A stretch of DNA of 22,840 nt from Spirogloea muscicola (Eukaryota; Streptophyta; Zygnematophyceae; Spirogloeales; Spirogloeaceae), in NCBI GenBank assembly GCA_009602725.1, contig WELB01000054.1, forward strand, positions 463,509 to 486,348, in the 5' to 3' direction. Both the position numbers and the translations under genes were made by a program. Below, one piece after another: positions 1 through 10,690 of the stretch (position 1 is its first letter; each line of letters starts with the position of its first letter). The notes under the pieces are model-generated. The model had not been told where the DNA came from and ran no database searches. It saw nothing but the letters and a program-made list of their open reading frames with translations.

Positions 1-27
1 CCGGCCCCGCCGGCTTCGGCGCCTGCA

Positions 28-3000
28 TTGCGCCCTGCAGGCCTCGGTCGGCTCGGCCGCCGCGCGACCGTCGGCGACCTGCGGTTCACGGCGGCTGCGC
101 CGGCAGGCGCTGGCTGCGCCCAGCACCTGCCCGGGCTGCGCCGTCGGCCTCCTCTGGACGCCCTTTCGGCCGCCGTCGCAGCCTGTGTCGGCCGAGGCGG
201 CGACTGCGCAGCTCCATTATCAGGCGATGGCGGCGACCTACCGCTGGACGAGGTGCTGACCAGGGTGCGGCGGGCCGTCGGCAGCCCGCCGCCCGGCTGC
301 GAAGTCTGCGGTGCGACTCGTGAAAGCCCTCTCCCGGTCTCTGCCATTGTGTCCACGGTTGCTGCCGGCGAGACCGCCCGGGGCTGTGGCAGCGTGGAGC
401 TGAGAACCGCCATGGGGGCGCCGCTTTGCCGTGGGCCAGGCTCTCAGCTCCTCATGGGGATGGCCGGCCGCTGGACGCTCAGCTGGTGCCGTGACGCCAC
501 CAGCTTCTCGGAGCGCTTCGCCGGCACCGAGGCCAGCTACGACTGGGGCTTTGACGGCGGCGACACCGCCTGGGACGTGGACGCCGCCGGCCGCGTCAGC
601 CTGCTCGAGCTCGACGACCGAGAGGTCTGTCACAGCGGCACCGCCTTGGTGGTTGTCCTGCCATGAGGCATCCGCAGGGCTTGCCTTCGCAGCGGCCCTC
701 ACGTCGCCCCTTTCGAGCAGCTGTGCATTCTCGCAGGCTGGCTGAGGACTGGCCTCTGGCTGACTCCTCCAGCGCTCGAGCGCCTGCACGTGGAGCTTGT
801 GAGCTGCAAAGAAGCGGCGCAGCACCTTGGCCCTGCAGTCACAGAGGCACACTTGTGCTTGAGCGTCAGCCTCCGGAGCTGCCAGGTGAAGCTGCCGGCC
901 CCAATCGTGTTAGAGCAAATGCAAGCAAAAGCTAAGGAAGTACGTCAGACATGGCAGTGTCCAACACAGTGGCAGCTGCATATCGAGTATTGCCTCCGCT
1001 GGCTGCACAGGTCTATATCTTGGTGTCTCCTCTTGGCCTTCAGCAAGTCCATTTCAGAGTGTGCATAAATGGTTCACAGGTTATTGCATACGTGGCGGTG
1101 GCCAGGAGCAGCTGGCTGCCCACCGACTTGGCGATCAAGGCCTATGGAGCTATCGACCGCTGGCAGCTCCACGATTGGCAGAAGCTGCTTGTAGGCTCTC
1201 TCCCTCTCGTTTTCTTGCTTCGAAGGGCGGCACACTTGCTCCAAACTTTAAATACCTTCTTAATTACAGCATACCAAGTGTCTTACAAGGTCAGGGGAAA
1301 TGAGCTGCCGAGGGACCTGTGAGTGACCTGTTACACCTTGTGTCTTGAAGCCAGAGAGTGACTACCGCTTCCCTGCCACCGTGGCTCGAGATGCTGCGGG
1401 TGGAGGCCGGCAGCTCTACCAGCTCGACAAGGCCAGCAACTGCACGGAGCCTGAGCTCCCACACGCCATGTCGGCAGCAGAAGTCCTCAGAAGGGACACC
1501 AAGAGCGTCACCACCATGGTCTTTGATACGCAGGCATCTCCCAGTGTGGAGGTGTGTGTGCCTGCAAGCGCTGTCCTCTTTGAACAGCTCCTTCAAACAA
1601 GGCTTGTGTTGCTTGAAGATGTCCATGCAAGGCCACTGTCCTTCGTTTTCCTCCTGTAAGAGCTCCTTCAGTCTGCTTCTGGGTAAGCCCTCTTGGCTCC
1701 TCTGGCAGGTCTGCGTGGTCGCCAGTGGACACACCCTGGTGAAGCCCCTCCTGGATGGACTGGACGTCGGGTGAGCTCCGCCAAGCTTAGTATGCTTGTT
1801 TATGCTGGCCAGCCTGCTCTTGCTCCATGGCCTGGCTGATGCCAGTCCAAGTCAATGTGTGTGCTTTCTGAAGCCCTGGAGCTTCCTCTGATGCCATTGA
1901 CAATTGCCTGAGCAGGTTCTTCATACTAGATACAGGTGCAAGTGGGCTGACCATCTGCCCAAGCAAGGTAAGCGGAAGGTCATCAGTGACACTCATAAGC
2001 AAGCCAGAATAAATGCTTTGAGGCAAACAGGGCAAGATCGCTTGTGCCGCCGCACAGGATGAGGCCTGTGAGTCAAGCAGACTCACTTCCTTTCCACTTT
2101 GTTGTGACTAGGCAGACGAGCTTGGCATGGGCAGATATGGGGAGGTGGCAGTGACAGGGGTTGAGGGCGAGGTGAGCCTCAACCTCAAGCACAAGGACTG
2201 CAAAGACATTGCCATTGCAGGCAAGTAGCATGTTGCACAGCTTCAGGTCACAGTTGTATGCCTGTGACTGATTGCTACATTTATCATGTCACTCATTACA
2301 CACATCTGCCATTCCAGTTGAGCTGTTGCTTTCGCAGGGGTCGCGACTTCTGCTTGGGGCCACTGAGTATAAGTAACCCTGTCTATTTTGAGGCGAGTTG
2401 AAGCTCAGCCCCCAGAAGCTCAGCCCCCACCCTTACACCAATTTAGGAGGCCTTTCTCAGATTCTCCACCTCTGCTGCCTCAGCCTGCCTCATCAACTGA
2501 TCTGACAAAAGTCCTGGACTCAAAAATCAGAAGCCCTGCACTTAAACTTGATCTAAACTTCTAGTTAGCACCCTGCACGCCCTGAAGTCACTGTGTGCCT
2601 GTGACAGGTCACATAGCACTCTTCATGTAGCTCACTAGAATTGTCTGTTGGATGTTACACTCAACAGCTTAGAGTCTACAGTACTAGATATCTTGGACCC
2701 CAGCTTTGCCCTGTGCTTTCTAAGTAAACAAGTAGTGGGTTGCAGGTCCCAATTGCTGGGGTTGTCAGGGGAGCCTCTGCGCCAGTGCTTGGCATCTGTG
2801 GCTTTGATGTGTTCAGGCAGTGTGTCATTGAGGTGCGCTCTGGTCATCTAGTGTGGAAATGAAAGGGCCACCTTGGATGAAACTGTAGATGTCAATCTTC
2901 TGCAGCTCATCTGGTCTGCTTGCAATCTGATGCTGAGCCCATGCTTTCACAATGCTGGGGACTCACAGCTCAAAGCGAAGGACGGAGTCATGATGATGTT

Positions 3001-4000
3001 TGCACAAGACAACTACAAGTCCTTGTTGACAGAGGTTCTTCCATGGCAGGTTTGTTTTACATAAGCATGCTGTCACATGGCTAGAGGTGTGTTTACATTT
3101 TCATTGTAGTAGGTCTTGAGCCACAATATTGGTGTCATTGATGAGCAGCTTTTCTGAGTAAATTGTGAGGTTGCGTGCACCTGATAAGCCAATTTATCGT
3201 GTTTGTGAAGAGCATGCACTTCATCAGCAACGTGCCGCACGTGAAGGTCACAATCCAAGCCGAGGAAGACGTGAGTGAAAGTGGAGCAGGCAGCTTGAGG
3301 AGAGAGGTTCTCCTTTTGCTGGACACAGGAGCCGGCGGAGTTGACGTCATTTTCCACCATCGGGCTGTCAAGCAACTCAATCTCCTGAATGGTGTAGCCG
3401 CACCAAGCAGCAGGGGGAGGATCAAAGGCATGGGAGGTGCAAGTGCCGGCCTCACTGTGAGTCTGCAGTTTGGAGTGTCGCTTGTCCTATGGCTCTATGC
3501 TAATGCTTCAAGTGCATATTCTCAAAGAAGCTCTTGGTGCAGCTTGATTGTCTCACAGAAAATGAGCACATATGCTTAGTATACTTCATTTCTTGCTGCT
3601 GTTTGCCACAAGCAGGCTGCCTCGCTTGTTGCACATCATATTCTCAGGCACAATCACGTCATGCAGTCACGTATGTGCCACTGCTGAACTGTCGTGCCAC
3701 CAGGTCCAAGTGGGCCAGCTGAAAGAGCTCTGCGTTGGGGGAAAGGTGTTCAAAAACGCGAGAGCCTTGCTTTCTTTGAGCGAGAAGGGAGGTTTGGACT
3801 TGTCCGAGTACACAGCCGGCCTACTGTGTGGCGATATTCTGAGGGACTCGCTTGCTGTAATTGACTACCCTCGAAGAAGGTTTGCCTTGGCAACCCCAGC
3901 AGATGAGAGCTTGGCAGCGAGCTTGGGTTTGACCCTTCAGCCTTTGCCTGATGGCACCAAGACTTCTTTGAGCAATTCTTACCACTCAATTGATAGTTAG
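28..4000 (+). CDS. Retropepsin-like aspartic protease, two DTG motifs, about 12 exons
   Basis: Probable aspartic peptidase of the retropepsin-like (Asp_protease_2) type, with two catalytic DTG loops in one chain. Exons that join in phase: open frame to 624, then 721-939, 1080-1190, 1351-1551, 1709-1770, 1916-1967, 2112-2220, 2746-2832, 2906-3049, 3211-3456 and 3704-4000 (TAG stop). Exon 1916-1967 encodes FFILDTGASGLTICPSK. Exon 3211-3456 encodes LLLLDTGAGGVDVIFHHRAV. The exon at 2746 has GICGFDVFRQCVIE and the last exon has GLLCGDILRDSLAVIDYPRR, both like the strands that close each retropepsin lobe. Exon 2112-2220 is followed by gcaagt, so a GC-AG intron is likely. It ends in phase 1 while exon 2746 needs phase 0, so one short exon in 2221-2745 is unresolved. 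The start is also unresolved: ATG codons at 412 and 454 are in frame, but LPLDEVLTRVRRAVG near 238-282 also looks coding, so an intron may lie at about 300-440. The family call comes from the motifs and is fairly sure. Substrate and localisation are unknown. Confidence 0.8.
2400..2429. repeat. Perfect 15-bp tandem duplication
   Basis: The unit gaagctcagccccca occurs twice without a gap (2400-2414 and 2415-2429). It lies in the long unresolved intronic stretch of the protease gene. It is a local duplication with no evident function. Confidence 0.9.
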
Positions 4001-4214
4001 CTTCTTAGCTGCCATTGTTGGCAGGCTGTAGTGTGTCCAACAGAAGCCTGCCCTTGCCCTACTTTGAATGTGGTAGAAGAATCATTGCTGTATGGTGATG
4101 GTTCAATCTCTGCCGCGTTTGCTTTCTTCATCTAGACAAATTGCTTCTGCTTTCTTTCTTAGACGTGTGGGAGAGCAGAATATTATCTTTTTACCTCGCC
4201 TATGAGGTTTAACA

Positions 4215-5129
4215 TTGTTTTGGACCTTCCATACCAGGCCTGGTAATAGACCAGCTGCACAAGCGCATTGTGGCAGTGCCGCTATGTTTCTCAAGGTGTC
4301 TTTCGCTCCTCCTCATCCTCCCTTTTTTAGGCTCCTTAACACCTTGTCCATTCCTTTTCACAACGCCTTCAGAATCAGCCCTGAAGCATTCCGGACGCTT
4401 CTCCAGCTGTTCCTGGGCCTGCCCCCGACCTGCCTAATTGGAGTGACTCAAAGTGAGTGCGGCTTCCGTGCGGAGGGTGGAGACCTTGCCACCCACATGC
4501 TGCGGTGTCCCACAGGCCCTGAGGTGGTTGGCGTCCACAATCTCCTACGGGACGCCCTGGCAGGCTTGATGCGCGACGCCGGCTACCGCGCCATCGTGGA
4601 AGTGAGCAATGTAATGCCCATCACCACGGATTCCCAGGGACGTCATCACCGTCGCACCCTGGACATTGTGGGTGTACAACCTGGCGGAGGCCCACGAGCC
4701 TTGGTTGACGTGGTGGTGACAGAGGCATACAAGAGTTCCGCTTCGACACATATTTCTGGCCACGCGGTGGGAGGTGCTGAGCAGAGAAAGCTCCGACACT
4801 ACTCTGACTAACCCCGCAGCGATCATCTCCTACCGGCGGCCATCGACACATTCGGCTGCCTGGGCCCTCGCTTTCACACCTTGCTGGAGAAGATTGCAGG
4901 CTTGGGATATGCACGTCGTGAGGATATGCTTCCAGCTCAGCTGGGCATGCCGGCAGCCTTCTTGTCGTTCTTGCGACGTCGAGTATCAGTTTGTCTGCAG
5001 CGAGCTCAGGCTCATGCATTGCATCAAAAAGCTGGTCGAGCCTTAGCTGGTGGCTCTAGAGGTTGTCGAGTGCCGTCCGGTATTCGGGCATCAGTTAGTG
5101 ACCTCTATGTGCTGACTCGTGGTTACTGA
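4215..5129 (+). mobile_element. Decayed C-terminal part of a non-LTR retrotransposon ORF, one in-frame stop
   Basis: One reading frame runs from 4215 to a TGA at 5127-5129 and is broken only by TAA at 4809-4811. The protein matches the region after the reverse transcriptase in algal and plant retroelement polyproteins. It has ISPEAFRTLLQLFLGLP, then a Cys/His motif (CGF...THMLRCP), then VVGVHNLLRDALAGLMRDAG, then RRTLDIVGVQPGG and ALVDVVVTEA. Beyond the stop come AAIDTFGCLGPRFHTLLEKI and the terminal LYVLTRGY. The Cys/His motif followed by spaced acidic residues could be a zinc knuckle plus a PD-(D/E)XK-type nuclease, but that is inference. No reverse-transcriptase core (YxDD) lies upstream, so this is a 5'-truncated dead copy. 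It sits just 3' of the protease gene in the same orientation. Confidence 0.75.
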
Positions 5130-5285
5130 GCGCATCAGCTTAGCAGCAGGGTGACGTACATTTGTCAATGTGCTTACCTTTGTACTTGGCCACACATGGC
5201 CCTCCATCTCTTAATACACTCTCCTTTCAGTCTTTTGGGTTGGCCTCTTACAGCCACCAGTCAACTCCGAAAGCGCCGTTGTTCT
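5130..5285 (+). repeat. 3' UTR of the retrotransposon copy, shared with the cluster at 10.2-10.7 kb
   Basis: The sequence after the TRGY stop contains ggttggcctcttacagccac near 5239-5258 and cagtcaactccgaaagcgc after it. The same block with a few changes recurs near 10321-10360, again just after a TRGY stop. Two independent copies with coding end and UTR in the same order support a real 3' terminus of one element family. This block ends about 170 bp before the mL54 start, so it may contribute to that gene's promoter. Confidence 0.65.
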
Positions 5286-5292
5286 TTACCCC

Positions 5293-5330
5293 CCACATCC
5301 CAAACCCTGACTTACCACATCCCAAACCCT
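5293..5330. repeat. Direct repeat of a 16-mer upstream of mL54
   Basis: ccacatcccaaaccct occurs at 5293-5308 and again at 5315-5330, separated by 6 bp. It lies in the probable promoter or 5' UTR of the mL54 gene. The paired copies could be a duplicated regulatory site or a simple local duplication. Sequence alone cannot decide. Confidence 0.7.
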
Positions 5331-5455
5331 TCATTCCGTTTGACTACTGGCTCGCTCGCCTCCGCTCCGGCCGTGCGCGCCTGCACTTGCAGCTTGCCCA
5401 TCCCCAGCCTCCTGGCCGCCTCGCCTCTCAGCTGCCGCGGGCTGCGGGCCTGCCG

Positions 5456-6542
5456 ATGCGGGCGTTGCTGCGGCTGTCGACGCTGCGCCGGCACTCGGCG
5501 CCTGCGCTCGCCGCGCTCGGCGCCCTGCAGTGGCCTCGGGCGCTCTCGGCCAAGGGCGGCGCCGCGGCGCCGCCGGCGGCCAAGGGCGCCAAGAAGGCGC
5601 GCGGGCCCTCCGGTGAGGCCTCTCCTACGCTGAGCTTGCCCTGCCCCTTGAAGTGCCCTCAGCCGGGGAGACGAGCCATGGAGCCTCGCTGAAGCCTAGG
5701 AGAGGCCTTCAGCCGTCCTCGTTCAGCAGGACCGTTTGCCGCATCCCCGTCGTTAGGCTGCGTCCACTGCTTCACAGTGATCTGACAATGCTGTTAGGAC
5801 CACCACTACGCTGTTCAAGAGGGCGCGGCCTTATAGTCATCCCCTCGAAGGTGGTGTGCAAGTCGAGCTTGTGGTGAGAGCAGGGCAACCAGACCACGCC
5901 CCCACGTCAGCATGGTCTTCACATGCAGCCAATTGCGTAATTCCCTAATTCAGGTGTCTTGCATCTTGGGCTGATCGTACAGGGCCAGAGGCTTCCCTTG
6001 TGAGCAAGGAGCTGCGAGAAGCCTACGTGGTAGGAGCCAACATTCTCAAGGATGGCTCTGACCCACCAGTGCGACCAGACAGGTGGGGCTCTGATCTTGC
6101 CTCTTAGGCCTCAGAAGGGCGTGACGGCCTTGGCCTGTGGAACAATACTCATTGACTGAGATTGGACCCTAGATGGTGTTTCACTTGAAGGTTACTTCGC
6201 TTGCTTGATTACCTCACAGTGAGTATCCCGATTGGTTGTGGCACCTCCTGGACAAGCAAGCACCACTGAGCGAACTCAAGAGGAAGGATGTTGAAAAGCT
6301 GGACGAAAAGGAGGTGAGAATTTGTTTTAACAAGACTTACTAATCGGACACTGCTTGCTCAAGTATTGCTTGCATTGATTGCCTAAAAGGACCTGGTGCT
6401 CACGAATGCCCAAAGGCTGCGAGACTTCCTTGTACCTCCTCACACAATTGCGTTGCCTTCCAACTGACAGTATATGAGATTGGGGAAGTTAGACAACCGG
6501 AGAGACATTAAAGAGAAGAATGCCAGCAGGGCGAAGGGTTGA
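5456..6542 (+). CDS. MRPL54: Mitochondrial large-subunit ribosomal protein mL54
   Basis: Small protein of the mitochondrial ribosome large subunit (mL54; the yeast MRPL37 family). Four exons join in phase: 5456-5612, 5983-6082, 6220-6313 and 6471-6542 (TGA), giving 140 residues. The N-terminus MRALLRLSTLRRHSAPAL is Arg/Ser/Leu-rich without acidic residues, a typical mitochondrial presequence, and supports the ATG at 5456. The family core is clear: YVVGANILKDGSDPPVRPD, then SEYPDWLWHLLDK, LSELKRKD, and a C-terminal LGKLDNRRDIKEKN. All three introns are GT-AG with conventional donors (gtgagg, gtgggg, gtgaga). The gene converges on the acyltransferase gene, with 296 bp between stop codons. Family assignment is confident. 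The N-terminal GGAAAPPAAKGAKKARG stretch is low-complexity linker. Confidence 0.93.
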
Positions 6543-6838
6543 TTTGTGTCTGTGAGCTCGCACGCCATGCGGGTCAGATTTAGCAAGAATGACACATACT
6601 TGACTAGCTGTGTCTGCAAATGACAGGAAGAGCTCCGCAAGGGAGTCTCCTATCTAGAATGCCACAAAAGCCCCTGCTCAGCATAGTGCTGAATGTTGGC
6701 CAGCACAATCTAGGAATCAAGTGATGCCCCATGCTAATATAAAATTGGCAATTGAGCCAACACATTAAATTGGCATAGGAATATCTACTCCTACAATCTG
6801 ACAATTTTCTTGTGCGCTACAAAGAGATGCTGGCCATG
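6543..6838. other. Convergent intergenic region between mL54 and LPAT
   Basis: About 300 bp hold the 3' UTRs of two converging genes. I see no open frame resembling a protein, no clear TGTAA polyadenylation signal of the Chlamydomonas type, and no structured RNA. Confidence 0.6.
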
Positions 6839-9603
6839 TCAGTCTCTGTGTGTGTGAACCCGTGAGGGAGTTCGCGAAAGTCTTGCAGCTGGCGTAGAAT
6901 GTTCTGACTGCGTGGAGAAGAGTAAAAGTTGGAGAATCGCCACTACCACAAGCAAGACGGTTGCCAGCCACCCAAGAAGTGTCCATGAGAGAGCATGCAT
7001 GCTCATGATTTTGAAGAAGCCCCAGCCCGCAGTACAGAGTAGGAGCACTGCCCAGGCCACAGTTATCTGCATGTAGTCAGGGTTCCAGGCGTAAGTCAAG
7101 GCCAGTAGTCTTGGACCATTCCGACGGGCCAAGTCATTATTCAACTGTACAGCTGGACAGCATTGCGGGGTTGCAGCATCCCACACTCACCAGCAAGGCT
7201 GATGATGAACGACCTGAAGGACACAATTTGTCTTCTCCAAATGTGTTGTTGGCTTGATGTTCGTCTAAGAGGGCATCCTGCTTCCAGGACAGCCACTCTC
7301 AGCTTTACAGCCTGGAAAACTTTAGGTGACACAGCACACAACATCATACTACAAAGGGTACGACGGTACTTGACCTGCCATCAAGCAGCCATTGCTAAGT
7401 GCTACCAATGGCGAACGAAACTGCACACCTTCTCCCTGAAGGCTTCTTTGCACCAATCCGAAAGTTTGTCATCCTTTTCAGGAAGCTCACTCATCAGCAC
7501 CCGCCGAACATGCACATGAAACTGGACTGAGTGACATTCAGTCAGTTCCTTATGGGTGCCATGTAAGATGTGCTTGAAAACTACGTCTATGCCAGCTTTT
7601 CTCATCCCTGACCTTTGTATCAACAGCTTGGGATGTCTGCGATCGATCCTACTAGCAGCATGTCATGGAGGAGTTGCTGAATCTCACCTTTGTCGGTCTT
7701 CTGTTCATCAACCCTCCAAAAGTGGGCAAAGGTGATTCCTTGGGTATAGCTACCGTTATGTCATACAACGCCGGCACAAATGACCTCAGGCCATTCACCG
7801 TGGCCACAAAGCCCTGCACGTGTGCAAGTCAACCAAACCAGGTTTAAGATGCTGTCAGATCCAGCTGAGTGCATACTAGCCCATTGCATTGGCAGTTGTC
7901 ATCGCGGAGAAGACAGTGACTAGCAACTGTGGGGTGCTTAGCCTGAGCGTCATCACCTTGGTGCGTGGTACCAACACATTCCGGGGAACTGGAAGGCCAA
8001 CTGAGGCCGCATACTCTTGTGCAGCCTCCAGTTTCTCTTGTGTAAACCGGGTCCCCTCAACAAACAATGCCATCCACATTGAACCAGGAAAGTTCCTGAA
8101 TCTGTCATATCCTTTCTGCACATGTGCAGCTGTAAGAGTAAGAGTACAGAAGTATAGAGTAAAACCAGGAGTAAGAGTAAGAATATAGAATGAGAACAAA
8201 ACGCCTCAGGCTTGGCAATTCATCTTGAGATAGTGAGGAGCTGCAGAGAGGCTAGAAAGCCTTCAGACCTTCAGCAAGGCCTCGTCCTTACTCCAATCAC
8301 GGGCAAGGAACATGTACTCTGAGAACCACATGGACCAGCCAATAACCTGTTGCGGCAGTGCTGCGTTAGGGGAAAGGACAGAATAAGCCGAGCAATCACA
8401 GAGGAGCAAGCACAGAGGTCCTGAGCATGGGTAATGCAGGGCAACCAATTCTCTGCTGTCAAGAGCAGGAAGCAGGTCTGCATATATTACCGGCAGATAT
8501 TGCACTGATTTCTTCATCAGGGCTCGAGTGCCTCCAAGACATCCTTTCCTCTGCCCCAATACAGCAAGATAACCCTGAATTGGCATGGTGAAAGGAGTAG
8601 CTTGACTTCTCATGGCACTTGGACAAAATTGCAATGAATTGTGCATGACCTGCAGTCCCCACCTTCGCTAGCACCCAACCAACAACCCAGTCGATATCAC
8701 TCCGGTGATTGCAGATGAGCAATGCGTGCTCCTTTCCTGAATCTCGCACAGCAGCGCTTGTAAGATCTCTAAGAGAAGGTGCTACACTTGCTAGGACAAG
8801 CACTGAGTTGGACAATGTAGAAGGCCTCACCCATCATCTCGAAAGTGCCTGCATCAGCATAAACCCTCACCTGCAATCGCAAAGTAGTCGCTCAGTGAAA
8901 GTCCTGCTGGGAGAAGAGCAGCTGGTGCCCTTGCGACCAGTTCATTGAGAACCCAAGCCATGATCGGAACATACAAGCCCAGGCACAACATCATGGAAGA
9001 GAAGCCGAGACTGACCTCACTTCTTCCCCACCACTCAACCAGCCACACGAGCTGGGACCAAAAGGCATCAAGCAGCACCATGTTCACTTTCCGGTAAAGT
9101 TCGCGTGAGAATGGTAACATCACCAACATTGAGAGGAGCTGCTCATTTCAACAACAGGAAGCAATCTTCATCGTAAGCTGTGGTGCACACGGAGTCCATC
9201 ACTCCTTGTACAGGACTTGCTTGACACACTGCACTGCTGCAGTGTCATGGGCTCGTATTCCGAAAAAGGATTACAATGTCATGCGACGTGGTTCATGGTT
9301 TTCTGCCTAGACCATTGCCTATGCTGCACCAAGTATCACTCATCTACCATGACGGTCAGGCGACTCAGTGTGAGCACTGTGGTGCTCTTACATGAGGGCC
9401 TCATAACCTGCATTGAGTGCAATGTATGTCTAGGCGTTACTTGACTCTTACAGCTTAATGCGGCTCTGTATACCACCTCTCAGCAGCACTGATATAAGTC
9501 CCAGGCTGGGCCATCCTACCTGGATGATGTTAACAAGGAGGCCACTGCAGAGGAACATGAGCCCAAGCGTGGCAATAACGACCATTGACACCACGTTCGC
9601 CAT
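6839..9603 (-). CDS. LPAT2: 1-acyl-sn-glycerol-3-phosphate acyltransferase (ER, plant LPAT2/AGPAT3 type)
   Basis: Transfers an acyl chain to lysophosphatidic acid to make phosphatidic acid, in the ER membrane. Eleven exons read in phase on the minus strand: 9603-9520, 9138-9016, 8870-8831, 8736-8663, 8550-8491, 8346-8269, 8115-7957, 7813-7688, 7521-7429, 7277-7191 and 7066-6839. The product is 383 residues; plant LPAT2 proteins are about 390. The catalytic NHX4D box is NHRSDID (His93, Asp98). The second box is FVEGTR (about 172-176), followed by [34 protein letters not shown] is characteristic of the LPAT2 class. Membrane segments are the N-terminal helix (about 7-27), a region near 38-70, and two C-terminal helices in exon 11. 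The open frame reaches further upstream, but 9603 is the first in-frame ATG after a TAG. The C-terminus ends [16 protein letters not shown], like plant homologues. The subclass call is confident; acyl preference is not visible. Confidence 0.95.
8130..8190. repeat. Imperfect agtaag/agagta simple repeat in an LPAT intron
   Basis: Repeats of gtaagagtaagagta and variants fill 8130-8190, between LPAT exons 6 and 7. The sequence is low-complexity and microsatellite-like. On the coding (minus) strand it reads as a CT-rich tract just upstream of the exon 7 acceptor, so it may act as polypyrimidine sequence. Confidence 0.6.
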
Positions 9604-9715
9604 CCCCACAGCGGCCCAGGAGGACTTCCGAGCTGCGATCAACGTCGGAGGCCCCGGTCGCTAGCCACCGTGACGTCAAACCTGCTGAGACGCCTGCTGT
9701 GTGCCCTGAGGCGCA

Positions 9716-10133
9716 TTGTGTCGGTCCAGTGCAGTGGTGCAACCGCGAGGAGGACCGTGGAGACTGCCGCTAGGTCGCCGCAAGCGCCTGGGCTCCAAGG
9801 CGGGCCGCCGAGAAGCGGCAACCGGAGCTCCGCCTAACGAGCTGGACCCCGTTCGAGGCAGCGCCACAAAACTGGCTGCTGCCGGAGCAGACTGTGGCCC
9901 GGGGCTCCTCAGTGGCCGCCTGAGCGCGCTGGCTCGTCAGGCGCGCCGCAGACTGTGGCGGCACAGGCCGCCTCGGCGGCAGCCGCCGCCGCTGGTTCAG
10001 CCGGCGCGGCAGGCGCGCGGGGCCGTGGCCGCCGCCGGGGACGGGACCCGTCGGCCCTTTACGTCGGCTCGGCGTGGCGCACCGACGATAGCGAAACAGC
10101 TCTTCCAACGTGAGGCAGTGGCTGTGAGAAGAG
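9716..10133 (+). other. GC-rich island with an open frame ending at a good splice donor
   Basis: This very GC-rich stretch is open in several frames on both strands, which high GC content alone can produce. The plus frame ends with RRPFTSARRGAPTIAKQLF and then a good donor (agaagag before gtaagg at 10134), as a first exon with a targeting peptide might. No downstream exon can be found, because the next sequence is retrotransposon debris. It may be a shared promoter island of the LPAT gene or the remnant of a divergent gene. I do not assign a protein. Confidence 0.25.
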
Positions 10134-10135
10134 GT

Positions 10136-10158
10136 AAGGCGCGCGGTGCGCATGAAAT
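10136..10158 (+). repeat. Third copy of the inverted-repeat motif that bounds 13064-15157
   Basis: These 23 bp (core ggcgcgcggtgcgcatgaaa) are identical to 13066-13088. They match the reverse complement of 15133-15155 with one mismatch. The copy lies between the GC-rich island and the first retrotransposon tail of the cluster. No partner copy in opposite orientation is visible nearby. Confidence 0.7.
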
Positions 10159-10182
10159 GAAAATCTTATCTGACGTCTATCC

Positions 10183-10690
10183 GACGTCTATCCGCCTGCC
10201 ACTTACTCTGACTTGCACTTACTGACTCGAGGTTACTGAGAGCCCCCCTTGCTGCCGTCTTAGCAATCAGTTTCTTGCGTTTTGCGCCATCCGGCCCCTC
10301 CCGACCTTGTACATTCGTTTGGGCTGGCCTCTCACAGCCACCAGTCAATTCGGAAGCGCTGCTCTTCGAAGGGGGGCGAGAGCTGTGAAAAAGAAGAAAG
10401 TGCTCGCCTGTTTGAGGATAGGGGCTGTGTAAAGCCAGCCCAGAAAGAGTGGGCAAGGTTCAAGGGGCCGAAAGGCGCCAAAATCAAACAGCTATGCAAG
10501 AGGCTACAGCGGTTAGGAGCTTAGTAACGCTTAGTAACCCCTAGTCAGCAGCCGCAAGTTGGAGTAACTTGCACACAGCGACTCAAGTAGCCACTGGGTG
10601 CTCAATATCCCCGTATGAGAGGCCAACCCGAAGGAATGTACAAGGTCTGAAAAGGGCCGGAAGGCGCAAAAAGCACAAAATTTCTGTCTG
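10183..10690. mobile_element. Cluster of three retrotransposon 3'-end fragments, one plus and two minus
   Basis: A plus-strand tail at 10183-10239 reads YSDLHLLTRGY and stop, matching SDLYVLTRGY and stop at 5100-5129. Its 3' UTR continues to about 10360 (ttgtacattcgtttgggctg, then cagccaccagtcaattcgg). The segment 10430-10565 is a diverged reverse complement of that whole block, including a degenerate TRGY stop near 10520-10545. A second minus-strand UTR piece lies at 10606-10690 (gagaggccaacccgaaggaa, tgtacaaggtc). Small tandem duplications occur inside: gacgtctatcc at 10172-10193 and gcttagtaac at 10519-10538. The plus copy and first minus copy form a large imperfect inverted repeat with about a 70-bp loop. 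Confidence 0.65.

Noticed and set aside
238-852. 204-residue minus-strand open frame at the left end
   Set aside because: It overlaps the protease exons antisense, in a GC-rich stretch where open frames arise by composition. It has no recognisable motif.
5580-5606. agaaggcgcgcgg in mL54 exon 1 as another copy of the inverted-repeat motif
   Set aside because: Only 13 bp match and they encode the Lys-Lys-Ala-Arg linker. The gcgcatgaaat half is absent.
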